A stretch of 64,000 bases of DNA from Candidatus Riflebacteria bacterium HGW-Riflebacteria-1 (GCA_002839445.1 PGYB01000002.1:124001-188000), one strand, 5' to 3'. Counted from the stretch's first letter, positions 1 to 10,000 are shown. Notes: generated from the sequence alone by a model not told the origin. Translations and numbers: made by a program.

Positions 1-1002
1 GATGCCACACGGGAGACAGCCGAAGCCAAGAATGCGGCGCTGCGCGAAGTCGGTGTTATTGTGCCTGAATCGTTTGACGATTATGACAAGGCGATCAAGA
101 CCACCTATGACAAGCTGGTTAAAAAAGGCGTCATCAAACCAGCCGCCGATGTTAAGCCGCCGGTAATTCCGATGGATTACGCGGAAGCGGTTGCGCGCAA
201 TCTCGTGCGCAAACCGACCAACTTTACCTGCACTATTTCCGACGATTCAAAAGACGAGCTGCTCTATGCCGGCCATAAAATCAGCAAAATCATTGGTGAA
301 AATTACACGCTTGGCGAGACTATCGGTCTGCTCTGGTTCAAAGAGCGCCTGCCGCTCTGGGCTGCCGAGTTCATGGAAATTGTGCTCAAGCTTTGTGCCG
401 ACCACGGCCCGGCCGTTTCTGGCGCGCACAACACCATAGTTACTGCCCGCGCTGGTCGAGATCTCATGAGTTCTGTCGCAGCCGGTCTGCTTACTATCGG
501 CCCGCGCTTTGGTGGTGCGGTTGCCGGTGCGGCGCTGATGTTCAAAGATGCTGTTGATCAGGGTCAGACCCCGCAGCAGTTCATTTCGGTCATGAAGAAG
601 AAAAACATCAAGATTCAGGGCATCGGGCACCGCATTAAAAGCCTTAAGAACCCGGATATGCGCGTTGAATTGCTCAAGGAATACGCGCGCAAGCATTTCC
701 CGAAGACCAGGCTGCTCGATTACGCGCTCGAAGTTGAACAGCTGACCACAGCCAAGAAAGACACGCTGATTCTGAACGTCGATGGCACAATTGGCGTTCT
801 GTCTGTCGATATGATGCAGGGTCTGGGCTGGGATGAAGCCCGAATTCAGTCGGTCGTTGACAGCGGCGGGCTCAACGGCCTGTTCCTGCTTGGCCGCACC
901 ATCGGCATGATTGGCCACTACATGGATCAGAACCGCCAGAAGGCGTCGCTGTATCGTCACCCATGGGACGACATTCTCTACGATCTTCCGGTCGCAGATT
1001 AA
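1..1002 (+). CDS. ATP-citrate lyase, C-terminal (citrate synthase-like) part, 5' truncated by window edge
   Basis: The frame is open from base 1, so the gene begins upstream of the window; 333 residues are visible. They match, nearly motif by motif, the C-terminal part of ATP-citrate lyase as I know it from the human enzyme: PMDYAEA, GLLWFKERLP, the citrate-binding stretch DHGPAVSGAHNT, GIGHRIKSLKNPDMRV, LDYALEVEQLTT, LNVDGTIG and YRHPWDDI near the end. This region cleaves citryl-CoA to acetyl-CoA and oxaloacetate after ATP-dependent citrate activation. In anaerobes it can serve the reductive TCA cycle or citrate use; the window cannot say which. Whether this is the AclA subunit of a two-gene enzyme or a fused protein is not visible. 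It ends in TAA and a strong hairpin terminator follows. Confidence 0.93.
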   Translation, partial: DATRETAEAKNAALREVGVIVPESFDDYDKAIKTTYDKLVKKGVIKPAADVKPPVIPMDYAEAVARNLVRKPTNFTCTISDDSKDELLYAGHKISKIIGENYTLGETIGLLWFKERLPLWAAEFMEIVLKLCADHGPAVSGAHNTIVTARAGRDLMSSVAAGLLTIGPRFGGAVAGAALMFKDAVDQGQTPQQFISVMKKKNIKIQGIGHRIKSLKNPDMRVELLKEYARKHFPKTRLLDYALEVEQLTTAKKDTLILNVDGTIGVLSVDMMQGLGWDEARIQSVVDSGGLNGLFLLGRTIGMIGHYMDQNRQKASLYRHPWDDILYDLPVAD

Positions 1003-1025
1003 CGTAAAAAGACTGCATGAAACAG

Positions 1026-1051
1026 GCCGCCGGGGAAACCCGGCGGCTTTT
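1026..1051 (+). terminator. Intrinsic terminator after the ATP-citrate lyase gene
   Basis: A perfect 9-bp GC stem (GCCGCCGGG paired with CCCGGCGGC) closes a GAAA loop and is followed by TTTT. It lies 24 bases after the stop codon, as expected for rho-independent termination. Confidence 0.88.
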
Positions 1052-1076
1052 CATTACAGGATGAGGCAACCGGTGG

Positions 1077-1226
1077 TCAAATTGGCTTGCGGCCACCGAT
1101 GACACGCGTCAGAATTATGATAATGGCCACAACGAGCAGGATGTGAATAAATCCGTTGATCGTATAGGATGAAACCATTCCCAACAGCCAGCCTACTATC
1201 AAAATAGTTGCAATCAAATTTAACAT
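1077..1226 (-). CDS. 49-residue membrane peptide, lmo0937 / DUF5670 type
   Basis: A short frame on the minus strand starts at ATG 1226-1224 and stops at TGA 1079-1077. The product begins MLNLIATILIVGWLLGMV, continues through SSYTINGFIHILLVV and ends RVIGGRKPI. This pattern of two hydrophobic helices, a central GGFIHILL-like turn and a short basic tail is that of the small lmo0937-family membrane proteins. A Shine-Dalgarno-like AAAGGA lies about 8 bases before the start. These peptides are often linked to stress genes. Here it sits downstream of, and on the same strand as, a PRC-barrel gene, itself often stress-linked. Molecular function is unknown. Confidence 0.8.
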   Translation of the reverse strand: MLNLIATILIVGWLLGMVSSYTINGFIHILLVVAIIIILTRVIGGRKPI

Positions 1227-1310
1227 GTAAGATATCCTTTCATTTCAATGCTGGTTTCTAACATCTGTTGCCAGCGATTTCGCGGAACTGGTCTGTACAT
1301 CAAAGTTGCT

Positions 1311-2081
1311 TCAGCCCGAATGCTCTCTGGCAGTTGGCACATCGCCCCAGTAGCCCGGGCGATTGTAATGCTCATGAAGCTGGGCTTCATAATCACGGTT
1401 CAGGAGAAGTTCCTCCGAGTATTCTGGTGACTTCCTGATGCTTTCGAGTGAAAGCCCAACGAAGACCTTTCCTTCTTCCCAACTGACACGTTCGATCCAT
1501 TGCGGCGAAACAATAACCTTTTTTCCCGGCAACCAGTTTCGCGTACCGATGACCAGATAACGAATCGCCCAGGCCTTGTCATCGATGATAAAATCTTCGA
1601 CATGGCCAATTTCGCCATCAGTGGCCTGAATATAATATTTGCTCACTTCCTTCGTGCTTCGCAATCTGGGATTCCAGACTTTTTTGGGATGGTTCGGTTC
1701 TCGCGATTTTTTCAGGTCAAGCGGAATGTAGGGGTAAGCGCCCCACATTAAAGAACCGCCATAGTATTTTGGCCAGCCAAAATACTCGTAATAATAATCC
1801 TCAAATTGTTGTGAGACGGGCTTGTCATTGCTTATAGCCGGACTGCCTTCAATCTGCGCTCTGGTCAAATTAACGTTGATGTGGCGGTCTTCACTTTTCA
1901 CGCCGGTCAAGGCATAAGGAGAGATCAGCACCTGCCTGTCGGCGAGCCAGGTTCCTGTTTCGGCAATCAGATAGCGAACTGTCCAGTGCTGATCATCGAA
2001 GTAGAATTCCTTTACAGTTCCGAATTCACCATCGATTCCTCTCAGTGCGTAACCGGTCATTGTTTGGGCCTTGTATAACAT
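1311..2081 (-). CDS. Double PRC-barrel domain protein
   Basis: The 256-residue product contains two similar halves, about residues 1-90 and 120-215. Each carries the PRC-barrel pattern of a Gly-Tyr/Ile-x-G-x-D/I-GE-G-x-V start (GIDGEFGTVKEFYFDD; ATDGEIGHVEDFIIDD), then WxVRYLI/WAIRYLV and a tail in which the barrel closes (VLISPYAL; VIVSPQWI). The halves are joined by a Pro/Trp/Tyr-rich linker. PRC barrels are small beta-barrels known from photosynthetic reaction-centre H subunits, RimM and many soluble bacterial proteins of unknown role. No signal peptide is seen. An AAAGGA ribosome-binding site precedes the ATG. The DUF5670-like peptide follows 84 bases downstream and may be co-transcribed. 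Confidence 0.85.
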   Translation of the reverse strand: MLYKAQTMTGYALRGIDGEFGTVKEFYFDDQHWTVRYLIAETGTWLADRQVLISPYALTGVKSEDRHINVNLTRAQIEGSPAISNDKPVSQQFEDYYYEYFGWPKYYGGSLMWGAYPYIPLDLKKSREPNHPKKVWNPRLRSTKEVSKYYIQATDGEIGHVEDFIIDDKAWAIRYLVIGTRNWLPGKKVIVSPQWIERVSWEEGKVFVGLSLESIRKSPEYSEELLLNRDYEAQLHEHYNRPGYWGDVPTAREHSG

Positions 2082-2287
2082 GGCGGTAATCCTTTCGATT
2101 TTTTTCCATTTCTAAGAGCAACTCGCTTCGACACTTCGTTCCTCGCGAAGCAATCTCTAGTTTGCAGAATATTGCAAGTTCCCCCTAATTTAACAATTCA
2201 TGGCAGGGAATTGAAATCCTAGACTGCCTCCATAATGTTGGTTACAAATCACTACCGATTCGCATTTTTTTGCTGATCTGGCATTGC

Positions 2288-2502
2288 AGTAATTTTCGGT
2301 GAGTTGTAAAACCATCATCAACAGAGATCATGATATTGAGGCATCGCTTTTTTATTCGTCATGCGCGAAGCGCAGCGCAGTCTCAGGATCCAGAAAAGCG
2401 CTAAAAAGAGGATTCTGCGACTTCGCCTGACCCTGCTTCGCTAAAGCTTCGCAGGGCAATGAGCAGGCTCGCGCTGACGGTTGATTTTGACCGAGAATTG
2501 CT
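2288..2502. repeat. MITE-like element, copy 1 (long form)
   Basis: A 215-bp element is bounded by imperfect 15-bp terminal inverted repeats, at 2288-2302 and 2488-2502, of consensus AGCAATTCTCGGTGA. Its first ~65 bases are almost identical to those of copy 2 at 23648, including an internal hairpin (CATCATC-AACAGA-GATCATG, one mismatch here). The interior holds an extra GC-rich stretch with GCGAAGC-type palindromes that copy 2 lacks. It encodes nothing and lies between two genes. The rest of the 2082-2588 gap shows only a GCGAAGC-type dyad near 2130-2153. Confidence 0.72.
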
Positions 2503-2588
2503 GCTGGTATTGCCCGTGACTGGACAAAAGATCGTTTTGTAATTATGCTTAGCAGATAGAGGAATTGTAGAGGAATAAAGTTGTACCT

Positions 2589-3206
2589 ATGCGGTTAGTG
2601 GGATCTCTTATCGTTATCACGCTCATTCTGGCGCTGACTTTCTATTCGTATCATGGTCGCGCTGGTTCTGACGTTGCTGGCAAACTTGGCATTGAGAAGC
2701 TGTTTGCCGCGATTGGCGTGCAACTTAATGAGGACCTGCAAAGGGATGTTGCGCGTTATCGCGAAATATACGCGAATCAGGGATTCATGGCTTTGTATCG
2801 TGAATGCTACGGCATAGCTCTTGACTCACATGGGTTTGATTTCGACCGTCAGTTTGCGGCAGTCAGCAGTCTATTGATAATAAGCAAGTATGAGCTGGAT
2901 TCAGAACCCTTGCGGGCAAGCGCTCAGCGTCTGTTTATAAATTTCTGCCGGATGAGTCTGGTCGACAAGATCACCGCTGTTCAGATAAACGAAGTTGCTG
3001 AAAAGTATTGTTTGTTTAAAGACAACCCAGAAGTTCAGCAACTCTGGGACGACTACCTGCAACATGTCTGGGAGCGCGATTTAAGGCCGCGGATCAGGCG
3101 TTATGGCGTAATCGATGAGAACGACGAGAAATTCATCCAGCTTCGCGATAAATTTGCTGCCGAAACTCTTGCGCTGATGAATCACCAGGGCAGGAATGTA
3201 GACTGA
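2589..3206 (+). CDS. Exported or membrane-anchored protein of unknown function
   Basis: I do not recognise this 205-residue protein. It starts with a short positive end and a hydrophobic segment (residues 3-18, LVGSLIVITLILALTF) that could be an uncleaved anchor or signal peptide. The rest is soluble, helix-rich and charged, with no cysteine pattern or metal motif that I can name. The ATG is preceded by AGAGGAAT about 12 bases upstream, a loose ribosome-binding site. It stands alone: a repeat element lies upstream and the next gene is convergent. Length and composition are ordinary for this genome. Confidence 0.6.
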   Translation: MRLVGSLIVITLILALTFYSYHGRAGSDVAGKLGIEKLFAAIGVQLNEDLQRDVARYREIYANQGFMALYRECYGIALDSHGFDFDRQFAAVSSLLIISKYELDSEPLRASAQRLFINFCRMSLVDKITAVQINEVAEKYCLFKDNPEVQQLWDDYLQHVWERDLRPRIRRYGVIDENDEKFIQLRDKFAAETLALMNHQGRNVD

Positions 3207-3252
3207 TAACTGCGCTAGAGTAACAACGCTGGATTGGTTGGTAATAAACTGG

Positions 3253-4017
3253 TCAGACTTTAAACTTTTTTAAACCGACGCTGAATAGCTGGCTCATTTC
3301 AGGGCTGAAACTGCCATTGGCCATGTGAATGGTTATGTTGGGCATGGGCAGATGTTTGCCGTTAAAGAATCTTTCGACTTCGAGCATTGCCAGATGCGAC
3401 TGCTCGCCTTCTTTGGGCAATACGAACTGCAGGCGTTTCAGGCCAAAATTGCAGGGTTTGAGATACTCGAGAACCTCGTAAAAACGCGAGCTGGGAATGA
3501 TAAAGCAAAAACGCCCGCCATACGGCAGCAGGTAGCTGGCAGCTTCGACAAAATCCTTGAGAGTGCCGTTAAGCTCGTGTCGGGCACTGGCGCGTCCCGG
3601 TCGAGTTGGCAGGCGGCCGCTTCCTGCCTGAAAATATGGCGGATTTGAAACGACCAGATCGCAGCTTTCCGGCAGAACATGGGCTGGAAGGTCACGAACA
3701 TCGAGCTGTTCAAAACTGATGTCGCTGAAATGTTTGTTGAGTGCGCAGTTGCGCTGCGACAGCTCGAAAAGATCTTCCTGCAGTTCGTAGCCGGTAATCT
3801 GCAGGCCGCTGTGGCGATATTTGATGAGAAAAGCCAGAATGCCGCTGCCGGCGCCGAGATCGGCGGCAGTGTTCATGTCAGCGCTGAATTTAACAAAATT
3901 GGCGAGCAGAAGCGTGTCAATGGCAAAAGCAGTGCCATCGATCTTCTGAATCAGCTTCAGATCTGTACCCGGTATGGTATCGAGACGTTCGTCGACGTCG
4001 AGTAATGGTTGTTCCAT
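3253..4017 (-). CDS. TrmN6-type tRNA adenine-N6 methyltransferase
   Basis: This is a class I S-adenosylmethionine-dependent methyltransferase. The SAM-binding motif I is DLGAGSGILAF (about residues 53-63) and the catalytic NPPY motif is at about 125-128, typical of N6-adenine or amino-group methylases. Size (254 aa) and order of motifs fit the YfiC/TrmN6 family, which modifies A37 of tRNA-Val1, but a related RNA or protein substrate is possible. I chose ATG 4017 because the longer frame starts only with TTG three codons upstream; neither start has a clear ribosome-binding site. The gene is convergent with the preceding unknown gene and monocistronic. Confidence 0.78.
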   Translation of the reverse strand: MEQPLLDVDERLDTIPGTDLKLIQKIDGTAFAIDTLLLANFVKFSADMNTAADLGAGSGILAFLIKYRHSGLQITGYELQEDLFELSQRNCALNKHFSDISFEQLDVRDLPAHVLPESCDLVVSNPPYFQAGSGRLPTRPGRASARHELNGTLKDFVEAASYLLPYGGRFCFIIPSSRFYEVLEYLKPCNFGLKRLQFVLPKEGEQSHLAMLEVERFFNGKHLPMPNITIHMANGSFSPEMSQLFSVGLKKFKV

Positions 4018-4253
4018 CGCAGGCAAGGTTATAACAGCCGTCGAAAATCTGCAAGGAAATTTGCGACTCTCTCTTCTTTCTTAAAACCCCCGCTGCCCGG
4101 GGAAGGGCCCAACGTGCCTGTTCAACCCTTTGACACCAGTGAGGCGGGGCAACCTGGTTTCATTCAAGGACGGAAACGGTATTAGTAAAAAAGGTGGATG
4201 CAATGGATTTCACGAGGTATTATGGATGAAGAAAAATCCTGGGTGAATGTTAA

Positions 4254-4263
4254 GGGGGGGGGG
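4254..4263. repeat. G10 homopolymer at the 5' end of the ankyrin gene
   Basis: Ten consecutive G residues lie just before the TTG from which the ankyrin frame is open. Upstream ATG codons at 4198 and 4222 (the second preceded by CGAGG) read through the tract into TGA at 4270. One extra G, or two fewer, would place both ATGs in frame with the whole ankyrin protein. This is the arrangement of a slipped-strand phase-variation switch. Confidence 0.6.
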
Positions 4264-4268
4264 AATCT

Positions 4269-7022
4269 TTGAGAGCCTCGATCATTTCTACTCGGACAAA
4301 ACCTCTTGTCTGCTTTCCAGGATATTGGTTTCGATGGTGGATCCGAGGACTCGCTGTTGGAATAATTCTTTTGATTGTCGCCTGTCCTCAAATACGGGGA
4401 GAGGATGCCCCGCTTCGCCCCTCCCTCCATTCCCTTTTTGCAGATCCAAACCTGTGGTCAGTTCGAGCTTCCCGGGCCGCCAATCTGGTGCGCGAGGGTG
4501 CAGATTTAAATGAGCGCGATGCGAATGGATTCACCCCCTTAGCCCGTGCCGCTCATTTCAATGATCCCTCGCTTATCCTGTTTCTGATCAGTCAAGGAGT
4601 GCCAGTGGATCAGCCCAACCCCGAGGGCGAAACTGCATTGTCTAAACTGGCTCGTACACACTATCCTGGAGTCCTCGAGCCCCTCCTGAAGTTGGGAGCG
4701 GACCCTGATCGATCCGACAATAAGGGTAGAACTCCTGTTCACCATGCCGTTATGGGGAGCCAGCCCGAGCAATTGAAAATCCTCCTGAAGGCTGGAGGAG
4801 AGGTGAATCGTCCAGATAACTCCGGTAATACCCCGCTGTTATGGGCAACCCACCACAGCCAGGGAACTTGTCTCGAGATCCTCCTCCAGAACGGCGCTGA
4901 CCCCAACATCGCCAATGCCGGGGGTGAAACTCCTCTCATGCGGGCCTCCGAATACTGGGATAATCCCCTCCTCATCCGGCTGTTGCTGGAAAGTGAAGCG
5001 AACCCTCATCATCGCGATAACGAGGGCCTCAGCGCCCTTGACCGGGCCGCGAAGAGTGCCGGTCGGCTACCTGTGATCGAACTTCTGACGGTCGCCGGGG
5101 CGACGGCGACCTACATCGATCCCGGCGTTCCTCCAGATTCATGCGATGAACAGGGTGACTCCCTGTTAATCAGGGCTATCCGTGCCAAAAAAGACGGGGC
5201 TGTGGCTTTCCTTCTAAGTCATGGGGCTAACCCCGACCTGGCGACTCAGGATGGGACAACCCCGCTAATCCTTGCAATTAACACCGCCCCAACGATCATT
5301 CCGCTCTTACTCGACCATGGGGCCGCGGTGGATCTCCCCGGTCAGGATGAGAGAACTCCCCTCCATTTCGCAGCTCAAAAAGACACCTTAGGGGAGATCA
5401 CCCAGCAACTTCTTGAAAAGGGAGCCAACCCCAATCTTCTGGCTTCCGGAAGCATCTCTCCGCTCATGGCTGCTCTTTATTCGAACCAATGGCGCGCAGC
5501 TTTTCATCTGCTGGAAGGGGGAGCGCGAACGCAGGAGCGCAATATCAAAGGCAAGGAACCCTTTCATTATGCCGCCTGGTCCGGCAATACGGAGGGACTG
5601 GTTTTACTGCGGGAGTTCGGCGCGGACCCGGGAAACCTCGACGATCTTGGACGTAACCCCTTCCATTGGGTGGTTACCGACCACAACTGGTGGACCACGC
5701 AGCGCTTTGACTGCATCGATCTGCTGCTCGACATGGGAGTGGATCCTAACCTGCGCGACAAGGAGTCGAACACCCCTCTGGATCTCGTGTTGTCCGTCAT
5801 TTCCGACCGGGGACCCGAGCTCGCAGGGTATTTCACGCTCCGGACGAACGCATGGGACAAGACTGTCCCCAAGATGTTCATGCCCGGCCCATTCCCAGTC
5901 ATGTGGAAATCGAACCACCTGATCCGCCCCGAGGTCGCCAGGGCCGCACTGGAAAACCATGCCCTCGAAAAGGTCATGCATGTTGCCAGTGGCACCCCCC
6001 TGCTGCATTTCGTAGTTCGCCAGCAACAGCCCTTGCTTGTGGCAGGCCTTCTTAGAAATGGCGCGGACCCCCAGCAGGCAGATTCGCAGGGAACCACCGC
6101 TCTGCATCTCGCCATTCGCCTGCGAAACCAGGCTCTGGTGAGCCTTCTTCTCCGTTATGGAGCTTCTCCCAACATCCCCGATAAAGGGGGGACCTCGCCC
6201 CTGGCGCTTGCCGACATTCAAGATGATGCGGCCATGGTTGGCCTGCTCGAACACCCTCCCACGCTTCGTGCGGGGTTGAAACCTGGTGCGCCGCCTGAGG
6301 AGGCTTCCCAGGCTTTTTTAGAGATAGTCAAAAATGGAAGCTGGCATCTCGTGGATGAGGTGCTGAGCGGCACTGTGAGGTTCAACCTGGATGTTCGAGA
6401 CGCAGAAGGGAACACCCCGTTGTTGCTGGCTTTGCAGGCAAAAGCTCTGGAACAGGCATTCTCCCTTCTCCAGGCAGGCGCATCTGCCGCCATCGTCAAT
6501 GTGGCCCAGGAAACCCCTTTGCATCTGGCCGCTTCTACCGGTTGCCGGTATCTGGTAAAGGCCGTGTTAAACGCGGGTGGGAATGTGGGTGCCAGCGATG
6601 CTCAGGGACGTACTCCACTGTTCCACGCCGTTTCTGCAGGAGCACCTGGTGTTATCGAGCTGCTGCTGACTTCAGGGGCTGCGGTAAACCAGCCGGATAA
6701 ACAGGAACGAACCGCCCTTTTCCTGGCTATAAAAGACAGCTGGTGGAACGAACCGGTCATCTGGTTGCTCGCCCGGCACGGCGCTGACGTCAATCATCAG
6801 GACGCCAATGGAATTACCCCGCTCATTGAGGCAGTCACCCAGAAGCTTCTCCCCATAGTACGCCGGTTGGTGGCACTAGGAGCAGATCTCTCTCGAAAAG
6901 ACAACCGTGGCCGATCCGCTCTCGACCTCGGCCTCAAATACGGCTCTCAAGATCTTCAAGAGTGGCTTCGCTCACGCGCACCCGCTGTCGCCACTGATTC
7001 CGCGCCCATTAAAACTCCCTGA
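4269..7022 (+). CDS. Exported ankyrin-repeat protein 1 (917 aa)
   Basis: The protein has an N-terminal hydrophobic segment after basic and aromatic residues (GLAVGIILLIVACPQIRG, about residues 27-44), read as a signal peptide. Essentially all the rest is ankyrin repeats, at least twenty, each of the type DxxGxTPLxxAxxxxxxxxVxxLLxxGAxPN. No catalytic domain is visible. Ankyrin arrays bind proteins; in bacteria exported ones are often surface or effector molecules, which I can only suggest here. The only in-frame start upstream of the hydrophobic segment is TTG 4269; with one more G in the preceding tract an ATG start would be used instead. Codon use is rich in C-ending and CTC/CCC codons, unlike flanking genes, suggesting transfer. 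The second ankyrin gene follows after 15 bases. Confidence 0.85.
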   Translation: MRASIISTRTKPLVCFPGYWFRWWIRGLAVGIILLIVACPQIRGEDAPLRPSLHSLFADPNLWSVRASRAANLVREGADLNERDANGFTPLARAAHFNDPSLILFLISQGVPVDQPNPEGETALSKLARTHYPGVLEPLLKLGADPDRSDNKGRTPVHHAVMGSQPEQLKILLKAGGEVNRPDNSGNTPLLWATHHSQGTCLEILLQNGADPNIANAGGETPLMRASEYWDNPLLIRLLLESEANPHHRDNEGLSALDRAAKSAGRLPVIELLTVAGATATYIDPGVPPDSCDEQGDSLLIRAIRAKKDGAVAFLLSHGANPDLATQDGTTPLILAINTAPTIIPLLLDHGAAVDLPGQDERTPLHFAAQKDTLGEITQQLLEKGANPNLLASGSISPLMAALYSNQWRAAFHLLEGGARTQERNIKGKEPFHYAAWSGNTEGLVLLREFGADPGNLDDLGRNPFHWVVTDHNWWTTQRFDCIDLLLDMGVDPNLRDKESNTPLDLVLSVISDRGPELAGYFTLRTNAWDKTVPKMFMPGPFPVMWKSNHLIRPEVARAALENHALEKVMHVASGTPLLHFVVRQQQPLLVAGLLRNGADPQQADSQGTTALHLAIRLRNQALVSLLLRYGASPNIPDKGGTSPLALADIQDDAAMVGLLEHPPTLRAGLKPGAPPEEASQAFLEIVKNGSWHLVDEVLSGTVRFNLDVRDAEGNTPLLLALQAKALEQAFSLLQAGASAAIVNVAQETPLHLAASTGCRYLVKAVLNAGGNVGASDAQGRTPLFHAVSAGAPGVIELLLTSGAAVNQPDKQERTALFLAIKDSWWNEPVIWLLARHGADVNHQDANGITPLIEAVTQKLLPIVRRLVALGADLSRKDNRGRSALDLGLKYGSQDLQEWLRSRAPAVATDSAPIKTP

Positions 7023-7037
7023 TCGAGGTGAATTTTT

Positions 7038-10000
7038 ATGCCAGACCCAACTGTTTCCAGGCTGACGGGCAAACGGCGCAGGCCGGTCTTATGTGGTAGT
7101 TTGTGGTTGAACTGGGCTTTTCTGGCACTTTTCGTCGTTTGGGAACTTTCCCTGGCGGGGCAGGAACATCCCCCCACGTTGCACGATCATTTTGAACGGA
7201 ATTTTCGGGGTGACCCGGTTACGCAGGTTCCTGAAATGATCCCCCCTCTCCACAAAGCGGCGCTCAAAGGAAATCTAACTCTTGTCAAAGCGCTTCTCGA
7301 AAATGGGGCTGACGTCAACGCCAGAAACAAGGATGGAAGCACCCTGCTCGACATTCTCACTCACAAGCGAAATTCCTTACCGATTATCGAACTGTTAACC
7401 CGGTATGGAGCGGCTAACTCTCTCATCGATCCGAAACGGGACCCGGACGAGAAGGATTCCTCGGGAACACCTCTGTTGATGCGGGCAACCCTGAGCAAAT
7501 CGCCGGGGGCGATGGAGTATCTTCTCGCCCGCGGGGCCAACGTCGATGCCGAAAACTCCGCCGGTGAAACCTCTCTGACGATAGCCCTGCAACAGCATGA
7601 TTGCGAAATCCTCTGGCTCATTCCCCTGTTGCTGGAAGCCGGGGCGGACGCAAACCACCGTGTTGCCAGGGCGTGGACCCCCTTGCATCTGATTCCCAAA
7701 TTCTGCGCCTCCCCTTTCGATCCCAAGCTCTATCTGAAACATGGGGCGGATCCCAATCTTCTGGCTGAGGGAGGTCTTTCACCGCTGATGGAGGCAATGA
7801 GTCATCCTCACCACATCTATTTCGCCTTCTGCCTCCTGGAGGCCGGGGCTAACCTTCATGCCCGTGACGAGCGGGGTCGCCTCCCGATCCATTATGCAGC
7901 CCGCAATGCCAATCTGGAGGGCATCATTCTGGCCCGGGAATTGGGAGCAAATCTCAATGCCACCGACAGCCAGGGGTTTTCACCGCTTCACTGGGCGGTG
8001 GCTGAGCGAATATGGTCGACCGAGAACCACGCCGAGCTGGTAGAGTATCTGCTCGATCAGGGGCTCGACCCCAACCTTCCCGCCAATGATGGAACAACCC
8101 CCGTCGTTCTGGCCGACAAAAGTCGCCAGCAGGAGTTAGCCTTTCTCCTTGTTCAGCGGGGCGCGAACCCGCCCGATGTTCAGACGATCGTCAAGAACTG
8201 GAAACAGGATCGTCAGTCGGGAACCCCTTTGCATCAGGCAGCGCGCGAAGGAAGGGCTCTTCTCGTGCGGGAACTGCTTAAGGTTCTTCCCAGGGAGCGG
8301 ATCGAGGAAACCGACGGGAATGGGTGGCAAGCCTTGCAGGTAGCGGTTCGATCGCATCAGGCAGAGGTGGCCACTCTTCTCCTTCGTCATGGCCTGGATC
8401 CAAACAGGAAAATGGCCAATGGCCGGACCGCCCTGCATCATGCGGTGGACAGCAGATCATCCGAGCTGGTTGCCCTATTGCTAGAGTTCGGAGCCCGCGC
8501 CGACCTCGCGGATGATAAAGGGGTGACACCTCTCATGCTCGCGGAGCAGGGTGGCGACCCCGGGTTTCTCGCCCTCCTCGAGCGAGCGGGGCCGCAGCTT
8601 TCGGGGGAGACCGCCTCGGGAACGGCCATTATCCAACAACGTGCCGATCTCGTCAAGGCTATGGTAGATAAGCGCTGGGTGTCGGTTCGCCGTCTCCTTC
8701 GGGCCGGAGCTCCTGCGGACGGGGCGGATGCCAGGGGAAACACTCTGCTCATGTTAGCCATGAGCCATCAGAAATGGGATATCGTGAATGAGCTGTTGGC
8801 CATGGATGTTCCGATTCGGGTCGCGAACTCTGATGGTGTGACCGCTCTACACCTGGCAGCCAAGGGTGGTCGACGGACTCTTCTTAGAAATCTCCTGGCT
8901 CGAGGGGCCCCCGTCGATGCCGAAGACAACGCCGGCCGAACCCCCTTGTTTTCCGCGCTCGAAAAGCCTTCCATTTCGGTGCTTGAGGTTCTGACAAACG
9001 CGGGAGCGAACTTGAATCATCGCGATGGCAAGGGGAAAACTCCCCTTGCGGTAGCAGCCGAAGGTGGGCATAAATCCACCACTGCCTTCATGTTCCTCGG
9101 TCGTCGTGGTGCCAATCCCAATCTCCCCGACAAAGAGGGAAACACGCTGGCCTTCTTCGCTGTCCGCCATCAGCGTGTTGACCTCCTGAAAAGGGTCCTC
9201 GCCCTCGGGGGTGATATTCGCGCCATCAACGCAGAAGGATGGTCCCCTCTGGTTTTCGGGCTCGTCAATGGACCTCAGGAAGTTCGCGAGGTCATCTGGC
9301 AATGTCGCCCAGACCTTGCAGAGCGCGCCCCTGATGGCAGAAGCGTGATGCATTACTGGGTGCGCGGTGGAGATCTGCAGCTGATACACCAGGGCCTGCA
9401 AAGCGGTATTTCCGTGGAAACCCGTGATCAGGCGGGCCGGTCCCTTTTGTTCGAGGCCGCAGAAGGTGGCCTCGCAAGCGTCACCCGTCTTCTGTTGGAC
9501 CGTGGAGCGAACGTGAATGCTACCAATCTCGACGGCCGGAGTCTTCTAGGGGAGGCTATCCGCCATGGACAGGCCGCGACCATGGAACTTCTCGTTGCCG
9601 CAGGGGCCGACACAGGTCACCGCGATCGTGATGGGCTGACGCCCCTGCTTCTGGCTGCGTCAAAGCCTGACCTGTTTCTTCGCCTTCTGGATCTGGGAGC
9701 CCGGGCGGATTTTTCTGCATTGACAAACGATGCTCTCCAGAGATTACGCGAACGCCTCCTTTTCAATGACGATTTGCTGAGCAAGTTAGTCCAGATATAC
9801 CGGCCATTGACTGACCTTGCTCCGTTGTTCGACCTGCAAAGCCCCCAGGCTTTTCGAACCGTCTTTCGCTGGGGGAGGGAAGCTCGTCACGACCTGCTGG
9901 AGGCAGGGCTATCTCTGGGGTTTCCTCTGGTAGCAACGGATACGATCGGAGACACTCTGATGCACGCAGTAGCGCGCACTGGAGCGTCAGACACTCTTCG

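Noticed and set aside
2210..2242. TGTAACC on the minus strand upstream of the PRC-barrel gene
   Set aside because: After 15 bases it has GTCTAGG rather than ACAA; it may be an ECF promoter of another class but does not fit the six-site group.
5567..6254. Long overlapping antisense frames inside the ankyrin genes
   Set aside because: They are shadows of GC-rich repetitive coding sequence; the sense frame has continuous ankyrin consensus.
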